Assembly (NCBI RefSeq): GCF_036850765.1 | Contig: NC_089495.1 | Coordinates: 201,315,847-201,379,846 of the forward strand | Source of the DNA: Saccopteryx bilineata | Lineage: Eukaryota; Chordata; Mammalia; Chiroptera; Emballonuridae | Direction: 5' to 3' | Length of the DNA: 64,000 bases | Shown: piece by piece, positions 1 to 13,499 of the stretch | Position numbering within the stretch: position 1 is the first letter of the stretch | Layout of the letters: every line of letters starts with the position of its first letter | Translations under genes and position numbers: made by a program | Notes under the pieces: generated by a model | Seen by the model: only the letters and a program-made list of their open reading frames with translations | The model's database searches: none | What the model was told of the DNA's origin: nothing

Positions 1-424
1 TTCTTCTCACTTAATAAATTTTAAAAAAACAAGTAATTAAATCATCGTAACTAAAGTGCTGTAGAAGAAGTCAGTGCAGGTGTTGTGATAGAGAAGAAAG
101 GCAGGATCCACATAGACAGGGTTGGTTGGGGAGTGCCTCTCTGAGACGTTATCATCTAGACTGTGGCCTATAGGATAGAAAGGTGTTGCTGAGACAGAGA
201 GCCAGGGCAAGAGGAGTCCTCACAGCAGGATCAGTATGTCCAGAGGTCCTCAACCAAAGGAACGAGGGGGAGAGAGGCATGTGGTGAAATTCAAGTAATA
301 GGCAAGGACCAGGTTACGTAGGTCTCTCAGACCAGGTAAGAATTTGGGATTTTATTGAAAAGAAAAAGAAAACTGCTTTTAAGCAGGAGATTGATAATCC
401 AATCTGGTCTCTGTATTTTGTGCC
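1..424. other. NDRG3 intron, no feature recognised
   Basis: Ordinary intronic sequence with no recognisable repeat or motif. Confidence 0.5.
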
Positions 425-523
425 CATTAATGCATTTATTGATTGATTCTTTTTCTCCCTCTCTCCCACTCTTCCCCATTCCTCTCTCTGTTTCTCTAAA
501 ATCAATTTTAAAAATCAATAAAT
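425..523 (+). repeat. SINE tail fragment (D-like)
   Basis: A CT-rich stretch ending CTAAAATCAATTTTAAAAATCAATAAAT, cut here by the following SINE; it looks like the 3' end of a D-type SINE whose head is lost. Confidence 0.45.
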
Positions 524-524
524 A

Positions 525-873
525 GCCTGGCGAGGTAGTGGCACAGTGGATAGAGCATCAGACTGAGACACAGAGGACCCAGATTCAAAACCCCGAGGTC
601 GTCAGCTTGAGCGCAGGCTCATCTGGTTTGAGTGAGGCTCACCAGCTTGAGCCCAAGGTCGCTGGCTTGAGCAAGGGGTCACTTGGTCTGCTATAGCCCC
701 CCCCCCCAACCTGGTCAAGGCACATATGAGAAAGCAGTCAATGAACAACTAAGGTGCTGCAACAAAGAACTGATGCTTCTCATCTCTCTCCCTTTCTTTC
801 TGTCTGTATCTGTCCCTCTCTCTGTCTCTCTCTCTGTCACACACACACACATACACACACACACACACAAATA
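525..873 (+). repeat. SINE family A, with CA-repeat tail
   Basis: Head GTGGCACAGTGGATAGAGC, B-box-like ATTCAAAACC, GGTCGCTGGCTTGAGC unit, CT-rich end and a (CA)n tail (838-868). Confidence 0.85.
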
Positions 874-1114
874 ATCAATAGCCTGGTCAGGCTGAGTGGA
901 AAAATTTTTTTAAATGAAAAGCAAGGAGTTCAGTTAAACTATTACAACAGTAGTCTGGCAAGAAGTCAAGACAGCTTGATACTGGATGTGGGGGAGGGGT
1001 GAAGTAGGTGGAGACTGATGGCAGTACTTTGAAGGCAGACTCTATAGGACCTGATGGGTTAGACATGAAGGCAGCAGGACAGCGAGCGGTCAGGGATGAC
1101 TCCAGGTTTCAGTC

Positions 1115-1265
1115 ATTCCATTTAACCCTTACATCAGCTTAGAAGTAGCTGGTCATATCTGTTTTGTCGTAGGGAACTAAGGCTCAGAAAGTTAAAGAAA
1201 TCTGACGAAATTCTATATTTGACAAGCATCAGAGCCGGGACTTGAACCCAGTTGTATTCTTTCCA
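1115..1265 (+). repeat. MIR
   Basis: Diverged MIR core: an 'ACTAAGGCTCAGAAAGTTAA' block and 'AGAGCCGGGACTTGAACCCAG' end. Confidence 0.65.
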
Positions 1266-1324
1266 TTTTGCCATGCCAGCTCCAAGCGAGTTAACCCTTC
1301 AGTGTCTGTGTGTTTCGTTCCCAG

Positions 1325-1385
1325 TGTGAAAAGCGTCATTGGCGTTGGAGTTGGAGCTGGAGCTTATATCCTCAGCAAGTTTGCC
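1325..1385 (+). CDS. NDRG3: NDRG3 exon with the GVGAGAY loop
   Basis: The acceptor is TTCGTTCCCAG and the donor GTAAGT. The exon begins with the last base of a split codon and reads [20 protein letters not shown]. It holds the G-x-G-x-G-A-like turn where active hydrolases carry the nucleophile; here no serine is present, in line with a non-catalytic family. Confidence 0.93.
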
Positions 1386-4300
1386 GTAAGTACACGGGGG
1401 ATTTGCCTCAGCACCCTTGAGATGCTGCCTAGATCACGGCTCTGACTGCTGTGTGAGCGACCAGGTGCTAGTGTGGGTCTTAGTTCCATTTTTTTAATAA
1501 ACTCTTTCAGCTCCAGATACAGGTTTGTGTAAAGCCTTGCTTTATACTTATAGTATCTGAAAACTCACAAATGGGGTTAGTACATCATTAATAAAGAGTA
1601 ATTCTTAGAGAATACTTATGATGGAATTTTGTACAGCCATTAAAATGTTGTGAGAAGAGCTTGTAATGATGTGATTCACATACACTAAAGCATTAACAAA
1701 GTTAGAACACAGATTCACATAAGTTTGTCTCAGGCATAGGAAAGGACTAGAAGAAAATATACCAAAATATGAACAGGGATTGATGTTGTATGGTAAGATC
1801 ATATGAAATTTTATTTTCTGCTTTTTATAATGTCTCTATCAGATTGTCTGTTGTGTGCATAACCAGTGTAATCAGAGAGGAGAAAAAGTAAACTAGAGAA
1901 ATTTGAATTTATGTAGAAATGTTCCTATGGATTTTTATTTAAGAAACTTTTTTCAGATGCTTCCTGGGTGAGAGGACAGTCTTCTGGGGTGGTGTGTCAC
2001 CATGTGGTTGCCCCTGTCGAGTGGAAAATAGCTAGTTTAAGCCTCAGCAGCCCTTATGCCAAGTAGTTTCAAGGCAGCTTCCCCCAGCAGGGAAGACCCA
2101 CCACGAGCTAATCAATTGCAGAGACCAGTGCCTGCCTCTGCGTAGAAATCTGTCTCCCTCAAAGATCCTTGCAAGGCAAGATTAATTGACTGCAGTGCAA
2201 GAAACTGGTTTTCCAAGTGCTAATCAGATTTAAAGAGCTCTTTTTCTGAATGGCCTCCCTAGCACTCCTACGGGGTCTTACTTTCAAATCTGAAGAATCA
2301 GGCATAGTAAGAATTAATTAACCATGCTCCAATATTTTTAGAAGAATGCTAGAAGATCAAAAATATGAACAATAAAATGGCAATAAATACATAGCTCTCA
2401 ACAATGGAATCTAAAAACCAAACAAACAGCAGAACAGAAACAGACTCACAGATAACAGAACATTTTGTCAGTTGCCAGATGGGAGGGGGCTTAGGGGGAT
2501 GGGTGAAAAAGGTGAAGGGATTAAGAAATACAAATTGGTTGTTGCAGAACAGTCATGGGAATGTAAATTACTGCATACAGAATATAGTCCATAGTATCCC
2601 TTTTTTTTTTTTTAGCAAGAGAGACAGGAAGGGAGAGATGAGAAGCATTAACTTGTAGTTGTGTTACTTTTGTTCATTGATTGCTTCTCATATGTGCCTT
2701 GACTGGGGGTGGGGCTCAAGCCAAACCAGCGACCCTTTGCTCAGTCCGTTGACCTTGGGCTCAAGCCAAGGACCATGTCGATGATCCCACATTCAAGCTG
2801 GTGAACCCGAGCTCAGACCTGATGAGCTTGTGCTCAAGTCAACAACCTCTGGGTTTCAAACCTGGATCCTCAGCACTCCAGGTCAACGCTTTATCCACTG
2901 TGCCACCTCCGGGTCAGGTTGAATATAGTCAATAACATTATAATAACTCCGAATGGTGTCAGATGGGTGTGAGATTTATTAGGATGATCACTTAGTAAGT
3001 TCTGTAACATCTAATCATTGGGGTGTACACCTGAAACTAATATAATATAATATAATTGAAATTTTTAAAAATAATTAAAAAAAAAAGAATTCTGGGAGTG
3101 GAACTTTCATACTGTTATCTTTGTCTTCTATTTCAGCTCAGTCATCCAGAGCTTGTGGAAGGCCTTGTGCTCATTAACGTTGACCCTTGTGCTAAAGGCT
3201 GGATTGACTGGGCAGCTTCCAAAGTAAGCACCAACTGTCGTGGCCATTGGCTCATCTCTTGGTCCCTTCTCAAAATGGCTTATCTGTTTTATTTTTACTT
3301 TTTCATTGAGAGGATATACAGTGAAGTTACATTTATAATCACCACCCAGTTAATATACAGAATATTTCCAGCTCTGTTCTTAAATTAATACTTCCTCTCC
3401 TTCCCTGAAATAATCATTACTCTGATTCAATCACCATAGATTGGTTTTATCTATTCTTAAACTTCATGTAATTGGAATGATGGAATTTGAATTCTTTTGT
3501 ATATGGCTTTTGAGATTCATTATTGTCTGTCTCATTTGAGTTGTATGTAGCAGTTCTTTTTAATTGTTTAGAAGTCTGTTGTGTGCACTCACAAAATGAG
3601 TTATGTGGTTGCCGTGAATAAGGCTCCTGTGCACAGCCGTTCACCCGTCTTTCATAGACATACACATTTGTTTCATCTGGATCTGTATCTGGGAGTGGAA
3701 TTACTGGGTCACAGGCCAGTTGTCTGTCTAGCTTTTGCAGATGATTGCCAGTGTACACACCAGCGATGCATGGAAGTTCCTGTTATTCCGCATACTCACC
3801 AACGTTGGATAGTCCTTTTTATATTTATTAAAGATGAGCGTTTTATTTCTAGTATTAATTTGTTTTTATATGGTATACATCACCAAAATAGCTTTCATTA
3901 TTTAAAAAAAAACAAAAAACTTTTTATTGTGGTATCTTTTTAAATTTCAGCTATGCTTATAGATAAATAAAGCCAGGTTTTAATTTGTATTTCCCTAAGG
4001 GCCCATGATGTTGAATACCTTTGCTAAAACTTACTCTGGTCATCTAAGTATCATTTTATGAGGTGACTATTCAAGTCTTCTACCCTTTTCTTTCTTTTTT
4101 TTAATTAAATCAGGTTGCTGCTCATTTTCCTATTGATCTCTGAGAGTTGTTCACATATTCTGCATATGAATCCTTTATTGGGTACATGCAAACATCTCAC
4201 AGTCTATGGTTTGCATTTTCACTCTTTTAAGGAGTGAAATGAATAAATTAATCACTCTCTCCAGTGAACCCAAATAGCTTATCTGTGCTGCTGCTCCCAA

Positions 4301-7300
4301 AGATGTGTGGGTTGTAGTGTTTGCACTCTGAAAAATGAAGGTGTTTGCTACCTAGATAGAATTCTCTCTGAACTCTCTTGGAGATAGGAAACTACAGGGG
4401 ATGCTAATGACTTTACAAATACATAAACAATCTCGGCAACAGCCAGAGAGATAAAAGGGAATACAGGGAAAGGTGTTATGCTATATCCCATTTACACTGA
4501 ATTCACCTATGCTAAAAAAAAAAAAAATCACTGTTTTTAGGTTGGAAAGGAAAGTAGTTTTGACATTTTTTTTTTCTGCTGAAGTACAAATGATATTTAT
4601 GATGTTTTAATCTAAAATTACAGGGTTTAGATTAAACCAGTGATGTTATAAAATTTTCTAGAGAAAAATAACCTAAGCTTTGATTACTTGCTAAAAAATG
4701 CCTCACATAATCATCTCATTTTTAAACAAATGCCTACCTCTGAGTGCTTTTAAGTTGTCATAAGTATTCATTTTAATACACCAAAGAAGGCTCAAGGGGA
4801 ATCAGCAACACAATTTGAGATGGAAATTTTCCTGAAACTAGATTAACAGTCTGCAGAGTTGCCACAGTTGGCTGCACTGATTAGACTGTGATAAGTATCC
4901 TTTTGAAATGGGAAAAATTAGAAAAAATGTTCAAAATGCAAGAGCATTCAGTAAACAGCAGTCCTGTCCTCTCTCTGAAACGAAGATAGCAAGAATTGGA
5001 AGGAAGGAAGAAATTCAGTTCTGTCTCTCGGCTGCCTTGGGAGCAGTCGTAAGTCGATTCTTATGATCCATGAATCCTGTGTGAATGCAGTACAGGCAGG
5101 AATGAAGTAACTAATAGTTGTGACTCCTTAGTCTTCAATTTTCAAAGAAGTTATAGCTCCATTTCTTCCAGCTGCTAACTTCAAACCAGGCTGTATTATT
5201 CCCCTGGGGGAAATCAGGGGGGAGACGTTTTCATTTTTTCCTGATGTGCTTCTTGTTCTCAGGTCTCTGGAAACCACCATCACATGAAACTGTATGACAC
5301 TGAGTTGTGTTTTCATTTGTTAAAGGATGATATATGTATAGACAATAAATTGCGCTGATCCTAGTGGACAGCGTGATAAATTTGTACATGTACTTATTAA
5401 CTGCCTTGATGCAAAATTTTTCTTTTTAGCTTTCAGGCTTGACAACCAATATTGTGGACATTATTTTGGCTCATCACTTTGGGCAGGTAAGTGCCTATTC
5501 CAGGCAGGAGAGCTGTGTTTATTGGCTTACATGCAAAGAGAGGGCTTAGCTCAGGAAAGGAGGGGTACCTTAAAATTCGCTTGATCCTAGTGGGTAACAC
5601 TTGCAGAATAGTTTAAGATGCATGTGGCCCAGGAAAGTCTGCTCTTAGGGAAAAGGTAACTTAATACCACATCAGTTTGGGCATTTGGAGAGAGATGAGG
5701 GAAGGCAACCTCCTCTCCCCCGCTGCCCCCACAAACCTACCTGTTCCCTCCCTGTAAGCAATATGCCGTCTGTTAATGTTTGACAACATCACATGCCTCA
5801 CCAAACATCTTTAGAGCCATAATGAGGTCTAGGAAAGGCTTCACAGAAATAGAAATTTCAGAGAAAAAAGAAACCAAGAAATACTGTATTAAAAGAACCT
5901 TAGAGGCCCTGGCTGGATAGCTCTGTTGGTTAGAGCGTCGACCCAAAGCACAGAGGTTGCCAGTTCGATTCCTGGTCAGGGCACATATAGGAACAGATCT
6001 CTGTTCCTGTCTCTCTGTCTCTGTCTCTCTCTCTTCCTCCTCCACTCTCCCTGGCTAAAATCAATAAATTAAAAAATAGAAAAGGAATAAAATGTACCTT
6101 TAAAAAAAAAGCCTGGCCTGTGGTGGGCCTAGAACATCTGGAACACTGAAGTAGCAGGTTCAGAACCCTGGGCTTGCCTGGTCAAGGCACACACAACAAG
6201 TCATCAGTGAAGAACTAAAATGAAACAACTATGAGTTGATGCTTCTCCCCCCCCCCCCCCGTAGAATCAATAAAATCTTTCTTTTAAAAAGAACCTTAGA
6301 GTTTGTCGTGTTCAGTCCCCATGTCTTACTGAGGAAACAGGTCTCCAGAGGGACTCACAGTTACATGGATAACTGTTAGATGACAGAGAGGAGCCAAATC
6401 CTCTCTTCAGAGAGAAGTGACTTGAATAATACATGTCTGACAGCAATTACAGCATGTGTTTTTTTGTTTTTCTTTTTTTTAATTTATTTATTAAATTTAA
6501 TGCAGTGACATTGATAAATCAGGGTACATATGTTGAAAGAAAACATCTCTAGATTATTTTGACATTTGATTGTGCTGTGTACCCCTCCCCCAAAGTTATA
6601 TTGTCTACTGTCACCTTCTATCTGGTTTTCTTGTGCCCCTCCCCTCCCCCAACCCCTCTCTCCTTCGCCCCATCCCTCCTCCCCCTACCCCTCACCCCTG
6701 TTGCCATCACATTCTTGTTCATGTCTCTGAGTCTCATTTTTATGTCCCTTCTATGTATGGATTCATATAGTTCTTAGTTTTTTTCTGATTTACTTATTTC
6801 ACTCAGTATAATGTTATCAAGGTCCATCCATGTTATTGTAAATGATCCGATGTCATCATTTCTTATGGCTGAGTAGTATTCCATAGTATATATGTACCAA
6901 AGCTTTTTAATCCACTCGTCCTCTGACGGACACTTGGGCTGTTTCCAGATCTTTGCTATTGTGAACAATGCTGCCACAAACATGGGGATGCATTTCTCCT
7001 TTTGGAGCCGTTCTATGGTGTCCTTGGGGTATATTCCTAAAAGTGGGATAGCTGGGTCAAAAGGCAGTTCGATTTTCAGTTTTTTGAGGAATCTCCATAC
7101 TGTTTTCCACAGTGGCTGCACCAGTCTTCATTCCCACCAGCAGTGCAGGAGGGTTCCCTTTTCTCCACATCCTCGCCAGCACTTATTCTGTGTTGTTTTG
7201 TTGATGAGGTGATATCTCATTGTGGTTTTAATTTGCATTTATCTAATGATTAGTGATGTTGAGCATTTTTTCATATGCCTATTGGCCATCTGTATGTCCT

Positions 7301-10300
7301 CTTTGGAGAAGTGTCTATTCATCTCTTTTGCCCATTTTTGGATTGGATAGTTTGTCTTCCTGGTGTTGAGATTTACAAGTTCTTTATAAATTTTGGTTAT
7401 TAACCCATTATCAGACGTATTGTCAAATATGTTCTCCCATTGTGTAGTTTGTCTTTTTATTCTGTTCTTGTTGTCTTTAGCTGTGCAAAAGCTTTTTAGT
7501 TTGATATAGTCTCATTTGTTTATCCTGTCTTTTATTTCACTTCCCTGTGGAGATAAATCAGCAAATATATTGCTCCGAGAGATGTCGGAGAGCTTACTGC
7601 CTATGTTTTCTTCTAAGATGCTTATGGTTTCACGGCCTACATTTAAGTCTTTTATCCATTTTGAGTTTATTTTTGTGAGTGGTGTAAGCTGGTGATCTAG
7701 TTTCATTTTTTTGCAGGTAGCTGTCCAATTTTCCCAACACCATTTGTTAAAGAGGCTGTCTTTACTCCATTGTATTTCCTTACCTCCTTTGTCAAATATC
7801 AGTTGTCCATAGAACTGTGGGTTTATTTCTGGGTTCTCTGTTCTGTTCCATTGATCTATATGCCTGTTCTTATGCCAGTACCAGACTGTTTTGAGTACAA
7901 TGGCCTTGTAGTATAACTTGATATCAGGAAGTGTGATACCTCCCACTTTATTCTTCTTTTTTAAGATTGCTACAGCATGTGTTTTTTCCAGCATTTTGTC
8001 AGCTGACGGTGTTAGAATTTATAAAGAACATGAAGGAACACTGAAAGGTGACCGTGGGAGGAAGGCAGTTCCTTTCCAGGGTCTGGCCTCTAGCCCTTGT
8101 TTGTTTCGTTTTGTTATTGATTGGTTTTAGAGAGAGAGAGAGGAAAGGAGAGAGAAACAAACATTCATTTGTTGTTCTACTTAGTTGTGCATTCATTGGT
8201 TGCTTCCCATTTGTGTGTGCCCTGACCAGGGATCAAACCTGAAACCTTGGCGTTTCAGGACAACATTCTAACCAACTGAGCTCACCAGCCAGGGCCTGGC
8301 TCTTTCTTTAAAATGAGAATAGGAGTCAGGGTTTGGCGTACAGGGCTTGCGACACCTCAGCAGGCCACATTTTCCATCCTGTGGGCTGTGTCTGGGAGGT
8401 CGTTAGGAGACAGAAAGCACACTTTCAGCAGGGAAAAATTTAAATTAAACATTGTGAACTAGTAGAAGACAGTTAATTTCTCAGGGAGGGTAAAAGAGAA
8501 CTCCAAAGGGTCTAAACTGCTGCCTCTAGGCTGAGGAAGCACAGACGCTGAAGGAACTAGGTTGTGCCTCCAGCACCAAGCCAGAGAGTCAGGCTCCTTT
8601 GAGAAAGGTATGGTTTCCACAGAAAACACAACCAGCCACTAGTGAAGAAATTCACTGGAGTGTAAGGGCTTAGAGCCACTTACCACATGGGGGAGACATT
8701 TGTCTAAAAGGTCTGAGCTGCTACAGAAGCTGCCAGTGTGTGGGGAGAGTGTGGGCTGAGGGTGTAGCTGCAGCTGGTCTGTGAGGGTCCCTGAAGTTTT
8801 AAAAAGGATGGGCAGAGGGAACATGTGTATGCAGTCTAGCTCCTGTTACAAAGATTGGGCGGGCTGAGGCTAGGAAGCCAGAAATAATAGATAACTGCAC
8901 AGGTGCTTTTGCCAAATGGCTTCTGATTCTTGGCTGTCTGTCCATATTTTGTAAGGGTAGATCACTGAGAGGTCGGTGTCCACCAGGTGAGGCCATTTCC
9001 TTGGGGATCCCCTGATATTTTTATTTTTTAATTTATTGATTGATTTGAGAGAGAGAAAGAGAAACATCGATTTGTTCCATTTATTTATGCACTCATTGGT
9101 TGATTCTTAAATGTGCCCTGGCTGGCCAGCCTTGGCGTATTTGGACAATGCTCTAACCAGCTGAGCTACCTGGTTAGGGCCTGATGTTGGCATCTTTAGA
9201 TCTTTTCTCTGGCACTAGGTCAGATTCCCCAGGAAAGCTTTAAAATTACACACCAGACCCTTACATGAGTATTTCTGGATGCAAGTGCAGAAGAAGACCA
9301 AGGGCCTCAATATTCAGTCTTTAAACTTTCGCTGCAGCCTCCTGTTTTCAGTATGGCGTAACCACCGCTCCCTGAGCCTTTATCTCCCAGATCAGACATT
9401 TTGTATTGTATCATTTCTAGCAAATAAACTGAAATACAATGAATTTTTGTATATTGATCTTAACATCCTTCAACCTTGGTTAACTAATTTATTAGCTCAA
9501 ATTGTTTCTATAGATTCTTTAGGATTTTCTATATGCAAGGTCACGTACGTCATCTACAAATAAATATAATTTTACTTCTTCTTTTTGAGCCTGGATACCT
9601 TTTCTTTTTTTTCTTACCTAAACAGAACTTTCTAGGCCCTAGCTAAAATGTCTGGTACAATGTTGAATAGGAGTGATGAGAGTAGACTTCGTCATCTTGT
9701 TTCTGATCTTAGAAGGAAGCGTTCAGTCTCATTACTAAGTGTGATGTTTGCTGTGTGTTTTCCATAAATGCCCTTTATCAGATAGAGGAACATCTCTTCT
9801 GTTCCTGGTTTGTTGAGACCTTTTATCACAAAAATGTATTGGTTTCTGTTAAGTGCTTTTTTTGTATCTGTTGAGAGGTATGTTTGATCTTTGTCCTTTA
9901 TTCTTTTAATATGGTGTATTACATTTACTATATTTTTGTATGTTGCGCGAACTTTGTATTCTTGGGATAAATCCCTCTTGCTCGTGGAGTATAGTAGACT
10001 CCTTTTTTTTAATATGTTGTTATATTTGGTTTGCTAGTACTTTGTTAAAGATTTTTGTGTCTATTATATAGAGGGGATATTGGTCTATATATATTTTTTA
10101 GTGAGAGAGAGGGACAGGCAGAGGGAGATAGGAAGGAAGAGAAATGAGAAGCATCAACTCGTAGTTGTGGCACTTTAGTTGTTCACTGATTGCCTCTCCT
10201 GTGTGCCTTGACCGGGGGCGGGTGCTCCAGCAACCTAGTGACCCCTTGCTCAAGTCAGTAGCCTTGGGGTTTTGAACCTGAGACCTCAGTGTCCCAGGTC

Positions 10301-11449
10301 AACGCTCTGTCCACTGCACCACCACCGATCAGGTGGTCTGTAATTTTATTATGTCTTTGTCTGGTTTTGGTATTAAGGTAGTATGTGGCTGTATATAATG
10401 AGCTGAAAAGTATTTTCTTATTTTTTGTAAGAATTTGGGAAGGCTTACTGTTGATTTTTCTTTAAATGTTTGTCTCAAATTTGTTATTCAGGTTCCTCTG
10501 TAGACCGTCAAGTGGGAGCTGGCTAGATAATTTCACCTCTAATTACTGTGTGCTTCATTTGTTTACTTTTCGTACTATACTGTAGCACTCACCAAGTTTC
10601 CTTGGAGTGATCCAGTGCCCTTTAGCTGCAGGTAGACTCTGATCCATTTGGTCAGTTGCCAGCTGTATTCTTGGCTCACTTGACCGGCATGGTAGTGAGA
10701 ACACAAAACAAATGTTCCCCTTCTCTCTGTTTCTCTGCCAGGATTGCTGGTGACCTTTACCCACTGCCCTGGATGTACGGGCTCTCTTCCTATCCCTGAT
10801 GAAGTTTTTCTCTTTTTGTTGCAAACATTTCCTCTCTGCCTAGCAACTGGTTCTGATGGCCTCTGAGAAGGCCAGCAATCGATGGGCTGTTGTGCAGTGG
10901 GTGCCAGGGAGGGGGACTTGCTTGTTACAGTACGAATCATTTGTTTCTCTTGAATTTATGCCTTTAATAGTATTGTGAATGAGATTAAATAAATGGTAAG
11001 TTGACTTAATAAAATGTCAAATAGATAAATAATGTATATTATTAAATGATAGTATACAGCCCTGACCAGATAGCTTGATTGGTTACAGCATTGTCACGAG
11101 GTGCAGAGGTTGCCAGTTCAATCCCCGTCAGGGCACGTACAGGAACATATCAATATCCCCCCCCTTTCTCTCTCTTCCTCCCTCCCTCCCTCCCTCTCTT
11201 GCTGAAATCAATAAAAAAAAATTTTAATAATAGTATAGAAATAGTTAATATACTGATTATATCAGTTAAGATATAGGGAAGTAAATTATACAGATTTATG
11301 GCTATTAAGAGAAATGTTGCCTTCTATTTATTTTACACTTTACAGTTTATATAACTTTTCTTATCTCATCTTTATAACAGCCATGTAGCTGGTTATTTTC
11401 ATTTTACAGAGACTAGCTCTGTTTTTATGAGAAATGGCAGAACATGAGG

Positions 11450-11514
<65 letters not shown>

Positions 11515-13468
11515 GTAAAAAAGGAAACCAGGGTTCCAAATGGTTAGGTGCCCTGAGTTCCACAGTTAGTACTCGAGTCCAAATCTGGTGCAGCCTCCCT
11601 GTGCTGCAGGTGGCGTTATGCGGAGTATTCCCAAATTTGCACTTGACCTAGAGTTGACTGCCAGCCTTTTCCATCGTAGAATCTTAGGTGCCCTCATCCA
11701 GCGCAGAATGTGCGCTGAGCCGGTCATATACAAATAAAAAAGATTTTAGCCCCATCATGCACAGAGTGCTTTCTTTGGTTTTGGATAATGAGAATGTAAA
11801 AAAAAAACAACAGCAGGCTTATATCATTGCTCGGAAGTTTACTCACGGCTTCTTTCCATTGTTCTAGGAAGAATTGCAGGCCAACCTGGACCTAATTCAA
11901 ACCTATAGATTGCACATTGCCCAGGATATCAACCAAGAAAACCTACAGCTCTTCCTGGGTTCTTACAACGGGTACAGTTGTCTCCTGTTCACTTAAATGC
12001 AGTCCAGGTCTAAACGGAGAACGGACACTTATGAGAGAGGGGAAGGGGAAATGAACTGCTACTTCTCACGTTGGAGGTTGGGGGTTGCGCGATGGGGTTG
12101 CATTCGTGCCCTTCACCACAGTAGAAGAGGAAGGGCTTTCAGACGGATAGGAAAACCCCTTTCAAGAAGAATGAATGAACCGAAGGCTGTTTGGGGCAAG
12201 TTCAAATACTGGTTGTAGTTTTTTAGATGTTTTGAGATGAAAAAGTACCTGAAGTTATGTACACACATAAAAACACACAGTTTGAGGTGGCACAGAAAAA
12301 TGTGTGTGGCGGGGAGCAGGTGATTGAAATCGTGGGCCTTGATTCAGCTTTTCTTTGCTGACATCTTGTCATCAGGCAGAAGTAACACATGAACAGAACC
12401 TCATTGTTTTTAGTTGAAACCAGAAAGGTTTATTAGTAATTATGTTAGTTACAAGGAAACTGCTCCCCCCATTTCCCTTCTCTTAAGGAATTTATCCCTA
12501 TAAACCAGTTGGAAAAGGAAATACTTAGGGCTTGAGGATTTCAATGGCGTTGCTATTGAGTTTTCAAGTTGCCTCCTCTAGCACCCTGCAGAGTCCCTCA
12601 GGGCAGAGCTGGGGCCGCGTTCCTGCTGTGTACCAACTGGGGGGGCTACTTGGGAACCAGCAACTCGAGATAGTTGTTACATTCCTGAAGTATTTTGGTT
12701 TTCATGACCAGGGAATAACTGAATTGTCATGGTTTTACCTGAAAACAGCATTGCTTCCTTTGTTCTCTCTAGCCGAAGAGACCTGGAGATCGAAAGACCC
12801 CTGCTGGGTCAAAACGATAACAAGTCCAAGACCTTAAAGTGAGTACTGAGTTTCCCTGCTAGCTTGCTGGCTGTCCTTGTCTCTCAGAGGAATGCAGGGT
12901 TCAGTGGAGCACATTCTGCTTGCTGAGTGTCGCCTCTTATTTTGGCTTCCACAGGTGTTCCACTTTGTTGGTGGTAGGGGACAATTCACCCGCAGTCGAG
13001 GCTGTGGTAAGTATGTCCTGATGTTGTGAAGATGAATGAGAGTAAGATGTGTGATTATAGCACGCTGGCTGTTGCATGAGAAACAGGCGGTAAACACTCA
13101 TTTTTGTTACTTCGGATCACACGGATCAGGGCTTGCTCTTTCTTACTCAGTTTGGAAAATGCACTCCTCATTGGTCACTAGATTTCATCAGAAGGGATTG
13201 GTTTACCTTGTGCCAAAGAGTTCAGCTAAGCACCATTTGCTTCTTGTCATACTCTCTGGTAGCCTCGGCCTCCTGCAGCCACTGTCAGTCCGGAACTGCA
13301 TGGTCAGGCCTGAAGGCAGCTGGAGCTGGGTGCTTCTCCCTCCCTCCCTCCCAAGCACATAGCACGCTGGTAAAAACAATATATGCTCATTGGAGAAAAC
13401 ATTAAAAAACTGGAAAATAGAAGAACTTGAGAAAAAATCATGATCTGATTACCTAAAGACAAACTTCA

Positions 13469-13499
<31 letters not shown>

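Noticed and set aside
5906..6080. tRNA genes suggested by A and B boxes in many places
   Set aside because: The tRNA-like heads belong to dispersed SINEs with A-rich tails and target duplications; none folds into an intact tRNA on inspection.
6774..7994. Reverse-transcriptase-like reading frames
   Set aside because: C-terminal ORF2 of a 5'-truncated L1 with internal stops; annotated as a dead mobile element, not a gene.
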